Origin: Ensifer adhaerens
GTDB lineage: Bacteria > Pseudomonadota > Alphaproteobacteria > Rhizobiales > Rhizobiaceae
Length of the DNA: 64,000 nucleotides
Direction of reading: 5' to 3'
Assembly: GCF_001270265.1 (NCBI RefSeq)
Contig: NZ_LGAP01000008.1
Span: 124,001 to 188,000, forward strand
The notes below the pieces were generated by a model. The model ran no database searches and was not told the DNA's origin. It worked only from the letters and a program-made list of their open reading frames with translations. This document shows, in pieces, positions 1 through 7,444 of the stretch; the stretch's first letter is position 1; each line of letters starts with the position of its first letter. The translations under genes and the position numbers were made by a program.

Positions 1-640
1 TATGAAGAATGCCGTTGCGGTGGATATTCTCAGCCGGATCGTAGCAGGCGACCGTGCCATCGACTGAGCGGCCAGCGATCACAGAGATTTCCCGTTCGAA
101 CGGCACGAAACTTTCGAGGATCAACGGCACGGAACCGAGCGCCGCGAACGCGCCTTGCGGGCTGTCCTGCCCAGAGCGGAACACCCGCTGGCCCTTGCCG
201 TCATAGCCGAGGCGGCGGGTCTTCAGCACGCCGGAACCGCCGAAATCAGCAAGGGCTGCTTCAAGATCAGCCTGGCTGTCGACGGCATGGAAGCGGGCGG
301 TAACGATGCCGCTGTCATTGAGAAAGCGCTTTTCGACCAGGCGATCCTGGGCGGCTTCAAGCGCCTTCGGCGGCGGAAATACCGGCCGGGCCCGCGCAAG
401 CCTCTCGGCGGCTGCGACCGGCACATTCTCGAATTCGTAGGTGACGATATCGCAAGCGGCCGCAAGCGCGTCGAGCGCTTTCTCATCGTCATAGGCGGCA
501 ACGATCTGTTCGTTTGCCAGCTGAGCTGCCGGACAGTCGGGCTGCGGCTCGAGGACGATGGTGCGGAAATTCAGCCGTGCAGCGGACATGGCCAGCATGC
601 GGCCGAGCTGGCCGCCGCCAATGATGCCAATGGTTGTCAT
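1..640 (-). CDS. purK: N5-carboxyaminoimidazole ribonucleotide synthase, 3' end outside window
   Basis: Cytoplasmic ATP-grasp enzyme of purine synthesis that converts AIR, ATP and bicarbonate to N5-CAIR, the substrate of PurE. About 213 N-terminal residues are present; the frame is open to the window edge. The translation begins [17 protein letters not shown], the glycine-rich PurK N-terminal fold, followed by FENVPVAA and [13 protein letters not shown], which are family signatures. The ATG at 638-640 overlaps the purE stop by 4 bases, so the two genes are translationally coupled in the usual purEK order. Confidence 0.95.
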   Translation of the reverse strand, partial: MTTIGIIGGGQLGRMLAMSAARLNFRTIVLEPQPDCPAAQLANEQIVAAYDDEKALDALAAACDIVTYEFENVPVAAAERLARARPVFPPPKALEAAQDRLVEKRFLNDSGIVTARFHAVDSQADLEAALADFGGSGVLKTRRLGYDGKGQRVFRSGQDSPQGAFAALGSVPLILESFVPFEREISVIAGRSVDGTVACYDPAENIHRNGILH

Positions 641-1137
641 GCGTCGTCCACCGGGTACTCGGCGACGGCGACCGTCTGCTGCTCGCGCCAGTCGTCGAGG
701 CGGTCGGCAAGGTCGTTGTCGCTGAGCGCAAGCACGGCTGCGGCCAGTAGCGCGGCGTTGACCGCTCCGGCGCGCCCGATCGCCAGCGTTCCGACGGGAA
801 TGCCGGCCGGCATCTGGACGATCGACAGCAGGCTGTCCTGGCCGGACAGCGCCTTCGACTCCACCGGCACGCCGAAGACCGGCAACGGCGTCATCGAGGC
901 ACACATGCCCGGCAGGTGGGCAGCGCCGCCGGCACCGGCAATAATGACCTTGAAGCCTTCGTCGCGCGCGCCCTTGGCGAAGTTGACCAGGCGGTCAGGC
1001 GTGCGGTGCGCAGAAACGATGCGGGCCTCATAGGCAATGTCGAGCGCGTCGAGCGTATCGGCGGCGTTCTTCATCGTCTCCCAGTCGGACTGGCTTCCCA
1101 TGATGATGGCGACGGGTGGGGTCGTGGTGTCGAGCAC
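637..1137 (-). CDS. purE: 5-(carboxyamino)imidazole ribonucleotide mutase
   Basis: Class I PurE, 166 residues, isomerises N5-CAIR to CAIR in the cytoplasm. GSQSDWETM near the N-terminus and the SAHRTP motif form the nucleotide and CO2 pocket; [12 protein letters not shown] and GVPV also match the family. The chosen start is GTG at 1135-1137; the Shine-Dalgarno is weak, but the first core strand [10 protein letters not shown] lies only eight residues in, so no much later start is possible. It is first of the purEK pair and overlaps purK by four bases. Confidence 0.95.
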   Translation of the reverse strand: MLDTTTPPVAIIMGSQSDWETMKNAADTLDALDIAYEARIVSAHRTPDRLVNFAKGARDEGFKVIIAGAGGAAHLPGMCASMTPLPVFGVPVESKALSGQDSLLSIVQMPAGIPVGTLAIGRAGAVNAALLAAAVLALSDNDLADRLDDWREQQTVAVAEYPVDDA

Positions 1138-1154
1138 GTCTTTAAAGTTCCGCT

Positions 1155-1358
1155 TCAGGCGATGATATCGGGAATGATCTGGTCTTCGAGCTTGGTGATC
1201 TTGTCCTTGATGACCAGCTTCTTCTTTTTCATGCGCTGAATTCTGAGCGCATCGCAGCCGGTCTGGATCATGGCGTTGATGGCAGCATCGTAGTCTTCAT
1301 GTTCCTGCCTCAGCCGCGCGGCGGTCAATCTGAGTTCGGCCTGGTCCTGGTCCGGCAT
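1155..1358 (-). CDS. YdcH-family (DUF465) small coiled-coil protein
   Basis: A 67-residue, highly charged, probably all-helical protein. The pattern [22 protein letters not shown] followed by a basic patch [20 protein letters not shown] is typical of DUF465 proteins (about 55-75 residues, antiparallel helical hairpin). Their function is not established. It lies 17 bases upstream of purE on the same strand and may be co-transcribed. A second DUF465-like gene lies 212 bases away in the opposite direction. Confidence 0.85.
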   Translation of the reverse strand: MPDQDQAELRLTAARLRQEHEDYDAAINAMIQTGCDALRIQRMKKKKLVIKDKITKLEDQIIPDIIA

Positions 1359-1523
1359 GCAAAGCGATCCCCATCAGCCCGGTTGCGAAGTCCTCCTCGA
1401 ACCGGAATTTCATGCGCCGCTCTACCACATCTTGGGCGGTAACGGGAAGTTATCCGTCGTCATCATTTCGCCTTCGACAAATGAAAAATGGCGTGGCACA
1501 GTAGTAAGGTTACAACCATGGAA

Positions 1524-1547
1524 CATCCGGCATTTGCCTGCCGGATG
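1524..1547 (+). other. Hairpin in leader of small DUF465 gene
   Basis: Inverted repeat with 9-base arms (catccggca / tgccggatg) and a 6-base loop. It ends 23 bases upstream of the ATG at 1571 and just before the Shine-Dalgarno-like aaggaaggg. No U-tract follows, so it is more likely a 5'UTR structure than a terminator. Confidence 0.4.
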
Positions 1548-1570
1548 CAAGCAAAAGGAAGGGACTGCCA

Positions 1571-1744
1571 ATGACCATTGAGGCTCATCTTGCAACGCTT
1601 GAGAAAAAACATGGCGCACTGGAGCAGGAGCTCCATGCAGCAATGAACCAGCCGTCCACCGAGGACGAAATGATCAGCGACATCAAGCGGAGGAAGCTGC
1701 GCATCAAGGACGAAATCGAAAGGATTCGCTCCTCAACTCACTGA
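1571..1744 (+). CDS. Second YdcH/DUF465-family small protein
   Basis: A 57-residue protein beginning MTIEAHLATLEKKHGALEQ, with an internal KRRKLRIKDEIERI segment. This is the DUF465 layout: an N-terminal amphipathic helix, a short turn, then a basic helix ending near the C-terminus. A good ribosome site (aaggaaggg) precedes the ATG. It is divergent from the larger DUF465 gene at 1155-1358 and shares its K-x-x-LxIKDxIxxxE core, so the two are probably paralogues. Function unknown. Confidence 0.8.
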   Translation: MTIEAHLATLEKKHGALEQELHAAMNQPSTEDEMISDIKRRKLRIKDEIERIRSSTH

Positions 1745-1844
1745 TTATGAACGGTATTTCCCAGTAACAACGGGAGGTGTCCTCTCCCCGGAGACGACGC
1801 AACAAGGTTCACAACCAATCCCCTCAACGGAATATACGGATCGC

Positions 1845-1869
1845 TCGACCGGGTTTGAGACCCGGTCGA
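1845..1869. terminator. Hairpin between DUF465 and ArsR genes
   Basis: Perfect 10-base inverted repeat (tcgaccgggt / acccggtcga) with a 5-base loop, lying between two convergent genes. On the plus strand it is followed by atttgtgt, a weak U-rich tail. It is well placed to serve both genes. Confidence 0.6.
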
Positions 1870-1905
1870 TTTGTGTCAGGAGGCGGTTACGCTTCCGCCA
1901 GCCCC

Positions 1906-2166
1906 TCACGCCCAGAACTGATCCAACCAAAGGTTGAGCCCGTCGAAGCCGGGGCGGTTGATGGCGTATATTCGCCGGGTGCCATTGGCCGAAACCGAGA
2001 CCAGATTGCAGTCCAGCAGAGCCTTCAGGTGCTGCGATACCGCCGGTCGGCTGATCGGCAATCCTTCAGCCAGTTCGTTGACCGTCTTCGGCGCGCGCCG
2101 CAGTTCCTCCAGCAGGTAACGCCGGTTGGGATCCGCGATGGCATCGAAAGGGTCCGCAATGGTCAT
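1906..2166 (-). CDS. Short ArsR/SmtB-type winged-helix regulator
   Basis: An 86-residue DNA-binding protein. The pattern FDAIADPNRRYLLEEL, then TVNELAEGLPISRPAVSQHLKAL (recognition helix), then an NGTRRIYAI wing matches the ArsR HTH of the SdpR/YczG autorepressor type. No cysteine pair typical of metal sensing is present: the only cysteine is in the LLDCNLV segment. It ends soon after the wing, shorter than usual (95-115 residues), and lacks the long C-terminal dimerisation helix. The usual partner gene (SRPBCC/AHSA1 or YciI-like) is absent. Target unknown. Confidence 0.85.
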   Translation of the reverse strand: MTIADPFDAIADPNRRYLLEELRRAPKTVNELAEGLPISRPAVSQHLKALLDCNLVSVSANGTRRIYAINRPGFDGLNLWLDQFWA

Positions 2167-2264
2167 GACCGGACGTTAAGCGAAATCACTGCTGGCGGCA
2201 AGAAATTTGTGCGCTGCGGCATTTCCGTTTTGCTTCGCAATATGACGGTTTGCTTTGATATGTT

Positions 2265-3044
2265 TCAGGCGCCGGCCAGCAGGCTGTTCAGCCCATCCCA
2301 CAGCAGTTTCAGTCCGGCTATGAAAGCCATCGTATACATGAAGGGATAGAAGATCTGCGGCTTCATGCGGCGAACGATGAAGGCGCCGCAGATGGTGGCG
2401 ACGATCGCCAGCGGAAATAACGTCGCAGAGATCTTGAGATTGCTGATGTCGAGCTGGCCGAGTGCGAAGTAAGGGATGAGCTTGACGGCGTTGAGGATGG
2501 CGAAGAAGCGTACGATCGTGCCGGTGTATTCGCGCGGGTCGAGTTGAAGCGGCAGCGCGTAGATCTGGAAGGGCGGGCCGCCGGCGTGGGCGACAAAGCT
2601 GCCGTAGCCGGCAAACGAGCCCCAGAGTGTTGCTGGGCCGGCCCGTTGCTTCTTGGGCGTGATCGTTATTCCGTTGCGCATGCGCCAGACATTGTAGACA
2701 TAGCGCAAGACGAACAGCACGGTGATGAGGCCGATGATCAGGCGCAGATAGTCGCGCGAGACATAGGCCGACGTCGCCCAACCGATGAGAATGCCGGCGA
2801 TGGCGCCGGGCAGGAGCATGACCAGGGTCTTGCGATCGCCGTGCTTGCGCCACATCCAGAGCGAGACGAGGTCCATCGCGATCAGGATCGGCAGCAACAG
2901 CGCCGCAGCCTGAACCGGCGAGACGGCCATCGACAGGATCGGCACGCCCATCAGCGAAAGCGCCTCGCCCATGCCGCCCTTGCTGAGGCCAACAAGAAGA
3001 ACCGCCGGGATGGCGACGAGATAGAAGTCCAGGTCGGGAAGCAT
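2265..3044 (-). CDS. TauE/SafE-family membrane permease
   Basis: A 259-residue integral membrane protein with about eight hydrophobic segments. The TauE/SafE hallmark is visible as GLSKGGMGEALSLMGVPIL in the first repeat and AGGPPFQIYALPL in the second. Members are proposed to move sulfite, sulfoacetate or similar organosulfur anions across the inner membrane. The start chosen is the ATG at 3042-3044 (MLPDLDFYLVAIPAVLL); the frame stays open upstream but only opposite the thiE coding region. It is divergent from thiE, with about 100 bases between starts. Substrate cannot be told. Confidence 0.85.
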   Translation of the reverse strand: MLPDLDFYLVAIPAVLLVGLSKGGMGEALSLMGVPILSMAVSPVQAAALLLPILIAMDLVSLWMWRKHGDRKTLVMLLPGAIAGILIGWATSAYVSRDYLRLIIGLITVLFVLRYVYNVWRMRNGITITPKKQRAGPATLWGSFAGYGSFVAHAGGPPFQIYALPLQLDPREYTGTIVRFFAILNAVKLIPYFALGQLDISNLKISATLFPLAIVATICGAFIVRRMKPQIFYPFMYTMAFIAGLKLLWDGLNSLLAGA

Positions 3045-3146
3045 CGGTGGCGGTTGATCCTTTTGACGTCTCCGTCTATCGGTTTTCTCAAACGAAATCG
3101 AGCGCTGGTTTCCGCCGACATGCGGGCACAGCCGGAAATGGATGTC

Positions 3147-3800
3147 ATGAGCAAGACAATAGAACGCTGCCGCCTGGTGCTGATCGCGCCCGATATCGCC
3201 GATCCGGCGGATCGCGCCAAGGTGCTTGCCGACGCCTTGAAGGGCGGTGACGTCGCTTCGGTGATCGTGCCGCAATACGGCCTCGACGACGCCGAGTTCC
3301 AGAAGCACGCCGAGCGCCTCGTGCCGATCATCCAGGAGGCGGGTGCTGCCGCGCTGATCGAGGGCGATTCCCGTGTTGCGGGACGCGCCAAGGCCGACGG
3401 CCTGCACATTTCCGACAATGCCGAAGTGCTCGGAGAGGCGGTCGAGAAGCACACGCCGAAGCTCATCGTCGGCGGCGGCAATGCGGCCGACCGCCACCAC
3501 GCGCTTGAAATCGGCGAAGTGCGCCCGGACTACGTGTTCTTCGGCAAGACCGATGGCGACATCAAGCCGGATGCGCATCCGAAGAACCTGGCGCTGGCCG
3601 AATGGTGGGCCTCGATGATCGAGATTCCCTGCATCGTCATGGGCGGCACGGATCCGCAATCGGCGCTGGCGGCCGCCGAGACCGGCGCCGAGTTCGTGGC
3701 GCTGCGACTGGCCGTCTTCGGCGAGCCCGAGCAGGCGCCGTCGGTCGTTGCGGCCGTCAACGCGCTTCTTGACGAAAAAGCGCCACGGTTTGAAGATTAA
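3147..3800 (+). CDS. thiE: Thiamine-phosphate synthase family (ThiE-like) protein
   Basis: About 217 residues, a TIM-barrel protein of the ThiE/TenI family, which couples HMP-PP to thiazole phosphate. The layout fits: CRLVLIAPDI start, a VASVIVPQYG strand, ADGLHISDN where ThiE has GVHLGQ-D, PDYVFFGKTDGDIKPDAHP in place of the G-x(2)-T phosphate loop, and IPCIVMGGTD for the second phosphate strand. Several catalytic-site signatures are therefore changed, and it may be a divergent or altered-function member. Start is the ATG at 3147; in-frame ATGs at 3120 and 3138 are alternatives. The Sel1 gene follows 3 bases after the stop. Confidence 0.7.
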   Translation: MSKTIERCRLVLIAPDIADPADRAKVLADALKGGDVASVIVPQYGLDDAEFQKHAERLVPIIQEAGAAALIEGDSRVAGRAKADGLHISDNAEVLGEAVEKHTPKLIVGGGNAADRHHALEIGEVRPDYVFFGKTDGDIKPDAHPKNLALAEWWASMIEIPCIVMGGTDPQSALAAAETGAEFVALRLAVFGEPEQAPSVVAAVNALLDEKAPRFED

Positions 3801-3803
3801 GAC

Positions 3804-5006
3804 GTGTCGATGTTGAACCGACTGTCGTCAAAGCTCAGCTGGGGCGTTGCCCTTCTTGCCGTCGCCGCTGCCGTGGCGATGCCGGCGCGTGCGCAGGAAC
3901 AGCCAACTCCTGCGCAGGAACAACCGGTTCCAGCGCCGGAGCAAGGCGTCAGTGCGGATGACGGCGGCGCCGCAAAGCGCGGCCGCATCACCCCCTTCAA
4001 TGGCGCGGCAATGCCGGACGAAGGCACGGCCGCGGGCAAGCCCGGGGCCAAGCCGGCTGACCCGGCGGACAAGAAGAAAGCCGGCGACGGCACGGTGCCT
4101 TCGCAAGGTGTCAATGTCTTCGATCGCATGGGCGCCGAACTGCCGGCTTTGCCGGCGGAAAAGCCGTTCGCCGGCAAGGTGGATGACGCCTACGGCGCCT
4201 TCCAGCGCGGCTACTATCTGACGGCGATGGATCTGGCGCTCCCGCGGGCGCAGCTCGGTGATCCTGCCGCCCAGACGCTGGTCGCCGAAATCCTGCAGCA
4301 GGGCCTCGGTGTCGTGCGCAATGCCAAGCAGGCGGCGTTCTGGTATGGGCAGGCGGCCGAAAATGGCGACCCGGCGGCGATGTTCAAATATGCGCTGATC
4401 CTGATGGAGGGGCGCTACGTCAAACGCGACCGCAAGAAGTCCGAGGAGCTGATGAAGAAGGCGGCCGATCTCGGCAATGCGTCGGCCCAGTTCAACTACG
4501 GACAGACGCTGGTTGCCGACAGTCCAGGGCCGAAGGGTCTGAAGGCAGCGATGCCCTATTACGAAAAATCGGCCGCGCAGGGGATCGCCGACGCGCAATA
4601 TGCGCTGTCGCAGATCTATCTCAACGTCGATGGCATCGACGAGGGCAAGCGGGCGCGGGCCAGGGAGTGGCTGCTTCGCGCGGCCCATGCCGGCTACGAC
4701 ACGGCGCAGCTCGACATTGCCATCTGGATGATCGAAGGCATTGCCGGCGATCGCAACCTGGAGGACGGTTTCGGCTGGATGAAGCGGGCGGCGGAAGGCG
4801 GCAATGTCGTGGCTCAGAACCGGCTGTCGCATCTCTATGTCAACGCCATCGGCACTCGCCCCAATCCGGTCGAAGCGGCAAAGTGGTATGTTTTGTCGCG
4901 CCGCGCCGGGCTCAAGGACGATGCGCTGGAAGACTTCTATCTCGGTCTCAACGAACAGCAGCAGAAGGCGGCACTGAGCGCGGCCAACAAGTTCCGCTCG
5001 ACCTGA
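3804..5006 (+). CDS. Exported Sel1-like repeat protein
   Basis: A 400-residue protein with a Sec signal peptide (hydrophobic WGVALLAVAAAVAMPARA, cleavage probably after ARA), then a low-complexity Gln/Pro/Ala- and Lys/Gly-rich linker to about residue 110. At least five Sel1/TPR-like repeats follow; examples are AKQAAFWYGQAAENGDPAAM, SEELMKKAADLGNASAQFNY and PVEAAKWYVLSRRAG. Such proteins scaffold periplasmic or envelope complexes; ExoR and PodJ-type proteins share the repeat, but this is not a recognisable ExoR. Start is GTG at 3804; ATG at 3810 is equally likely. It follows thiE by 3 bases and is closed by a terminator. Confidence 0.85.
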   Translation: MSMLNRLSSKLSWGVALLAVAAAVAMPARAQEQPTPAQEQPVPAPEQGVSADDGGAAKRGRITPFNGAAMPDEGTAAGKPGAKPADPADKKKAGDGTVPSQGVNVFDRMGAELPALPAEKPFAGKVDDAYGAFQRGYYLTAMDLALPRAQLGDPAAQTLVAEILQQGLGVVRNAKQAAFWYGQAAENGDPAAMFKYALILMEGRYVKRDRKKSEELMKKAADLGNASAQFNYGQTLVADSPGPKGLKAAMPYYEKSAAQGIADAQYALSQIYLNVDGIDEGKRARAREWLLRAAHAGYDTAQLDIAIWMIEGIAGDRNLEDGFGWMKRAAEGGNVVAQNRLSHLYVNAIGTRPNPVEAAKWYVLSRRAGLKDDALEDFYLGLNEQQQKAALSAANKFRST

Positions 5007-5070
5007 CCGGCCTTCCAGGCGCCCGAATCTCGCCGGCTTGGCGGGTCTAGGCGCTATTTCTCTTGAACTT

Positions 5071-5104
5071 CCGGGGCTTTTGTGGTCTTCAAGCCCCGGT
5101 TTTT
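5071..5104 (+). terminator. Intrinsic terminator after the Sel1-repeat gene
   Basis: Nine-base inverted repeat ccggggctt / aagccccgg with an 11-base loop, followed directly by five T residues. Confidence 0.85.
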
Positions 5105-5238
5105 GCCCTTGGCGCCATGGTCTTCCGGCGCGCCTCGGGCGGAGTGATCTTCACTCGGTTTTTTGACGACGGAACTCGATGACAAGCCTTGCCCATTCGG
5201 CTGGCGCTACCCCATGTTCCGTCACACAGGTTCAATGT

Positions 5239-5260
5239 CCGATCGAGAAGGCTCGATCGG
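5239..5260. promoter_or_regulatory. Inverted repeat upstream of suhB
   Basis: Perfect 9-base arms (ccgatcgag / ctcgatcgg) separated by 4 bases, ending 24 bases before the suhB ATG. It could be an operator or a leader hairpin. No U-tract follows. Confidence 0.35.
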
Positions 5261-5284
5261 CCTTCGCTTCACAAGGATCGCCAG

Positions 5285-6085
5285 ATGGCCCGTTCAGCTC
5301 TCCTCAATGTCATGGTTCAAGCCGCCTTCAAGGCCGGCAAGTCGCTGGCACGCGATTTCGGTGAAGTACAGAACCTGCAGGTCTCGCTGAAGGGACCGGG
5401 CGACTACGTGTCCCAGGCCGACCGCAAGGCCGAAAAGCTGATCCGCGAAGAACTGCTGAAAGCGCGCCCGACCTACGGCTTCCTCGGCGAGGAGGGCGAG
5501 GAGATCATCGGTACCGATGGGGCGCATCGCTGGATCGTCGATCCGCTCGACGGCACCACCAACTTTCTGCACGGCATTCCGCATTTCGCTGTCTCGATCG
5601 CGCTTGAACGCCAGGGCGAGATCGTCGGCGCAGTCGTGTTCAACCCGGCAACGGACGAACTCTATACGGCCGAGCGTGGCGGCGGTGCCTTCCTCAACGA
5701 TCGTCGCCTGCGCGTCGCTTCGCGCAAGGCCCTGTCGGATGCGGTGATCGCCACCGGCACGCCGCATCTCGGCCGCGGCAACCACGGCAAGTACCTGATC
5801 GAACTGCGCCACGTGATGGGCGAAGTCGCCGGCATCCGCCGCATGGGCTCTGCTGCGCTGGATCTCGCCTATGTCGCCGCCGGCCGTTTCGACGGCTACT
5901 GGGAGCGCGACCTGGCAGCCTGGGACATTGCGGCCGGCGTGCTTCTGATCCGCGAAGCCGGTGGCTGGTCGACGGATATCGATGGCGGCGCCAAGCCGGT
6001 CGACGAGGGCTCGATCATTTGCGGCAACGAATACATCACCAAGGCGCTGCGTGACGTCGTTCACCGCCCGATCCCGGCGAAATAA
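5285..6085 (+). CDS. suhB: Inositol monophosphatase family protein
   Basis: A 266-residue Mg2+-dependent phosphatase of the SuhB/IMPase family. The metal-binding motifs are present: GEEGEE (first acidic site), WIVDPLDGTTNF (DPLDGT core, about residues 84-96) and WDIAAGVLLIREAGG (the WDxAAG motif near residue 212). Family members hydrolyse myo-inositol-1-phosphate; SuhB also acts as an RNA-polymerase antitermination cofactor in enterobacteria. The start is the ATG at 5285 (MARSALLNVMVQAAF), the usual SuhB beginning; the open frame upstream is not typical of the family. Confidence 0.93.
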   Translation: MARSALLNVMVQAAFKAGKSLARDFGEVQNLQVSLKGPGDYVSQADRKAEKLIREELLKARPTYGFLGEEGEEIIGTDGAHRWIVDPLDGTTNFLHGIPHFAVSIALERQGEIVGAVVFNPATDELYTAERGGGAFLNDRRLRVASRKALSDAVIATGTPHLGRGNHGKYLIELRHVMGEVAGIRRMGSAALDLAYVAAGRFDGYWERDLAAWDIAAGVLLIREAGGWSTDIDGGAKPVDEGSIICGNEYITKALRDVVHRPIPAK

Positions 6086-6111
6086 ACGGCGGCCGTCCGG
6101 CTTTTGCTTCA

Positions 6112-6149
6112 AGCCTCCGATGCGCCATGCGTCGGGGGCTTTTGTTTTT
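6112..6149 (+). terminator. Intrinsic terminator after suhB
   Basis: Stem agcctccgatgcg / tgcgtcgggggct with G:U pairs, then tttgtttttc. It begins 26 bases after the suhB stop. Confidence 0.8.
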
Positions 6150-6173
6150 CCTTCAATTTGGCGCAAAGTTTCA

Positions 6174-6278
6174 CTACAGCGCCGCGCATATTGTATGACG
6201 CGCCAAGAACGCTGTGGCGCCTCAAACCTGCTGCATAACTTTCTCCTTAAATCGATTCCGATTTGAGAAATTATGCAG
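6174..6278. repeat. ~105-bp two-hairpin repeat (RIME1-like), copy A
   Basis: Two adjacent palindromes: acagcgccgcgc...gacgcgcc...cgctgt (6176-6215) and ctgcataa...ttatgcag (6231-6278), the latter enclosing ccttaaatcg-attccgattt. The same two-palindrome structure occurs at 33853-33957 and 40790-40893, there in the opposite orientation. Size and design match the Rhizobium intergenic mosaic element RIME1; the identification is by structure only. Confidence 0.75.
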
Positions 6279-6337
6279 TAGGCTCCGACACGTCGCGGCA
6301 CCGTTCCGCCAAATGCAACCGGGAGAATGGTATACCC

Positions 6338-7441
6338 ATGACGAAACTGCATCTGTCCGGGTGGGACGGTCGGGAAGGCGTGGAAGCAGACTACAATCCG
6401 TATAAGCTTTCGAGCCCCATGCACTTTTTCTGGACCATGGCGATCTTCCTGATCATCGTCGGTTTCGTCGGCGCGATCCTTTTCCGCCAGGCGCACAATG
6501 CCTTCCTCGCCAATCCTGGCTTGAACGGCCTGATCCTCGGGGTGCTGCTTATTGGCATCCTGCTGGCTTTCAATCATGTGATCGGGCTTCGCCCCGAGGT
6601 GCGCTGGTTCAATTCTTTCCGCGCCGCCGGCAGTGCCGACAAGGTCGGGCGGGACCCGGTCCTGCTTGCGCCGATGCGCGCGCTGATCGGCGGTCGCCAG
6701 ACGGCGATCTCGACGACCGCGCTGAGGTCGATCCTGGATTCGATCGCAACACGACTGGATGAATCGCGTGATACCACGCGTTACATGACCGGCCTTCTCG
6801 TCTTCCTCGGCCTGCTCGGGACCTTCTGGGGTCTGCTCGGTACGATCGGCTCCATCAACACCGTCATCCAGTCCCTGGATGCCGGTTCCGGCAGCACCGA
6901 AGACGTGCTTGGCGCCCTGAAAACCGGTCTGTCGGCGCCGCTGGCCGGCATGGGCACGGCATTCTCGACGTCGCTCTTCGGTCTTGCCGGCTCGCTGATC
7001 CTCGGCTTTCTCGATCTGCAGGCCGGCCGGGCGCAGAACCGTTTCTATACCGAGCTTGAAAACTGGCTGTCCTCTGTCACCGATGTCGGTTCGGAACTCT
7101 CCATTGCCGGCGACCTGTCGACCGGCGCGCCGGTCGCGGAACTGAAGCGCCTGACGGACCAACTCATCCGCCTCAACCATGAAGGCGGTTCCAACCAGCG
7201 CACGACGGCTGCGATGGCGAGCCTTGCCGAGGGCATTCAAGGACTGGTCAAGAACATGCGCGGCGAGCAGCAGATGCTGCGTGACTGGATCGAGGCGCAG
7301 CAAGAAGAGGCGAAGGCCATGCGCAAGACGCTGGACAAGCTGACGACGCGCATCGGCCACACCGAGCGCATTTCGGTGAACGGCGAGAAATCCGGATCGC
7401 AGGCCAAACTCAGTCATGCCGACGATTCCGGAGGGGATTGA
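6338..7441 (+). CDS. MotA/TolQ/ExbB-like proton channel protein
   Basis: A 367-residue inner-membrane protein. There are two N-terminal membrane segments (HFFWTMAIFLIIVGFVGAIL and GLILGVLLIGILLAF). A cytoplasmic section follows, then TGLLVFLGLLGTFWGLLGTI and GMGTAFSTSLFGLAGSLILG, the third and fourth helices of the MotA/ExbB channel with the conserved LGLLGTFxGL and LxGMGTAFSTSLFGLAGSL pattern. The C-terminal 120 residues look helical and cytoplasmic. A gggaga ribosome site precedes the ATG at 6338. The MotB-like partner starts 4 bases after the stop, so the two probably form an ion-driven stator-like complex. It is neither flagellar MotA nor TolQ, which is found separately at 56715. Confidence 0.85.
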   Translation: MTKLHLSGWDGREGVEADYNPYKLSSPMHFFWTMAIFLIIVGFVGAILFRQAHNAFLANPGLNGLILGVLLIGILLAFNHVIGLRPEVRWFNSFRAAGSADKVGRDPVLLAPMRALIGGRQTAISTTALRSILDSIATRLDESRDTTRYMTGLLVFLGLLGTFWGLLGTIGSINTVIQSLDAGSGSTEDVLGALKTGLSAPLAGMGTAFSTSLFGLAGSLILGFLDLQAGRAQNRFYTELENWLSSVTDVGSELSIAGDLSTGAPVAELKRLTDQLIRLNHEGGSNQRTTAAMASLAEGIQGLVKNMRGEQQMLRDWIEAQQEEAKAMRKTLDKLTTRIGHTERISVNGEKSGSQAKLSHADDSGGD

Positions 7442-7444
7442 TCC

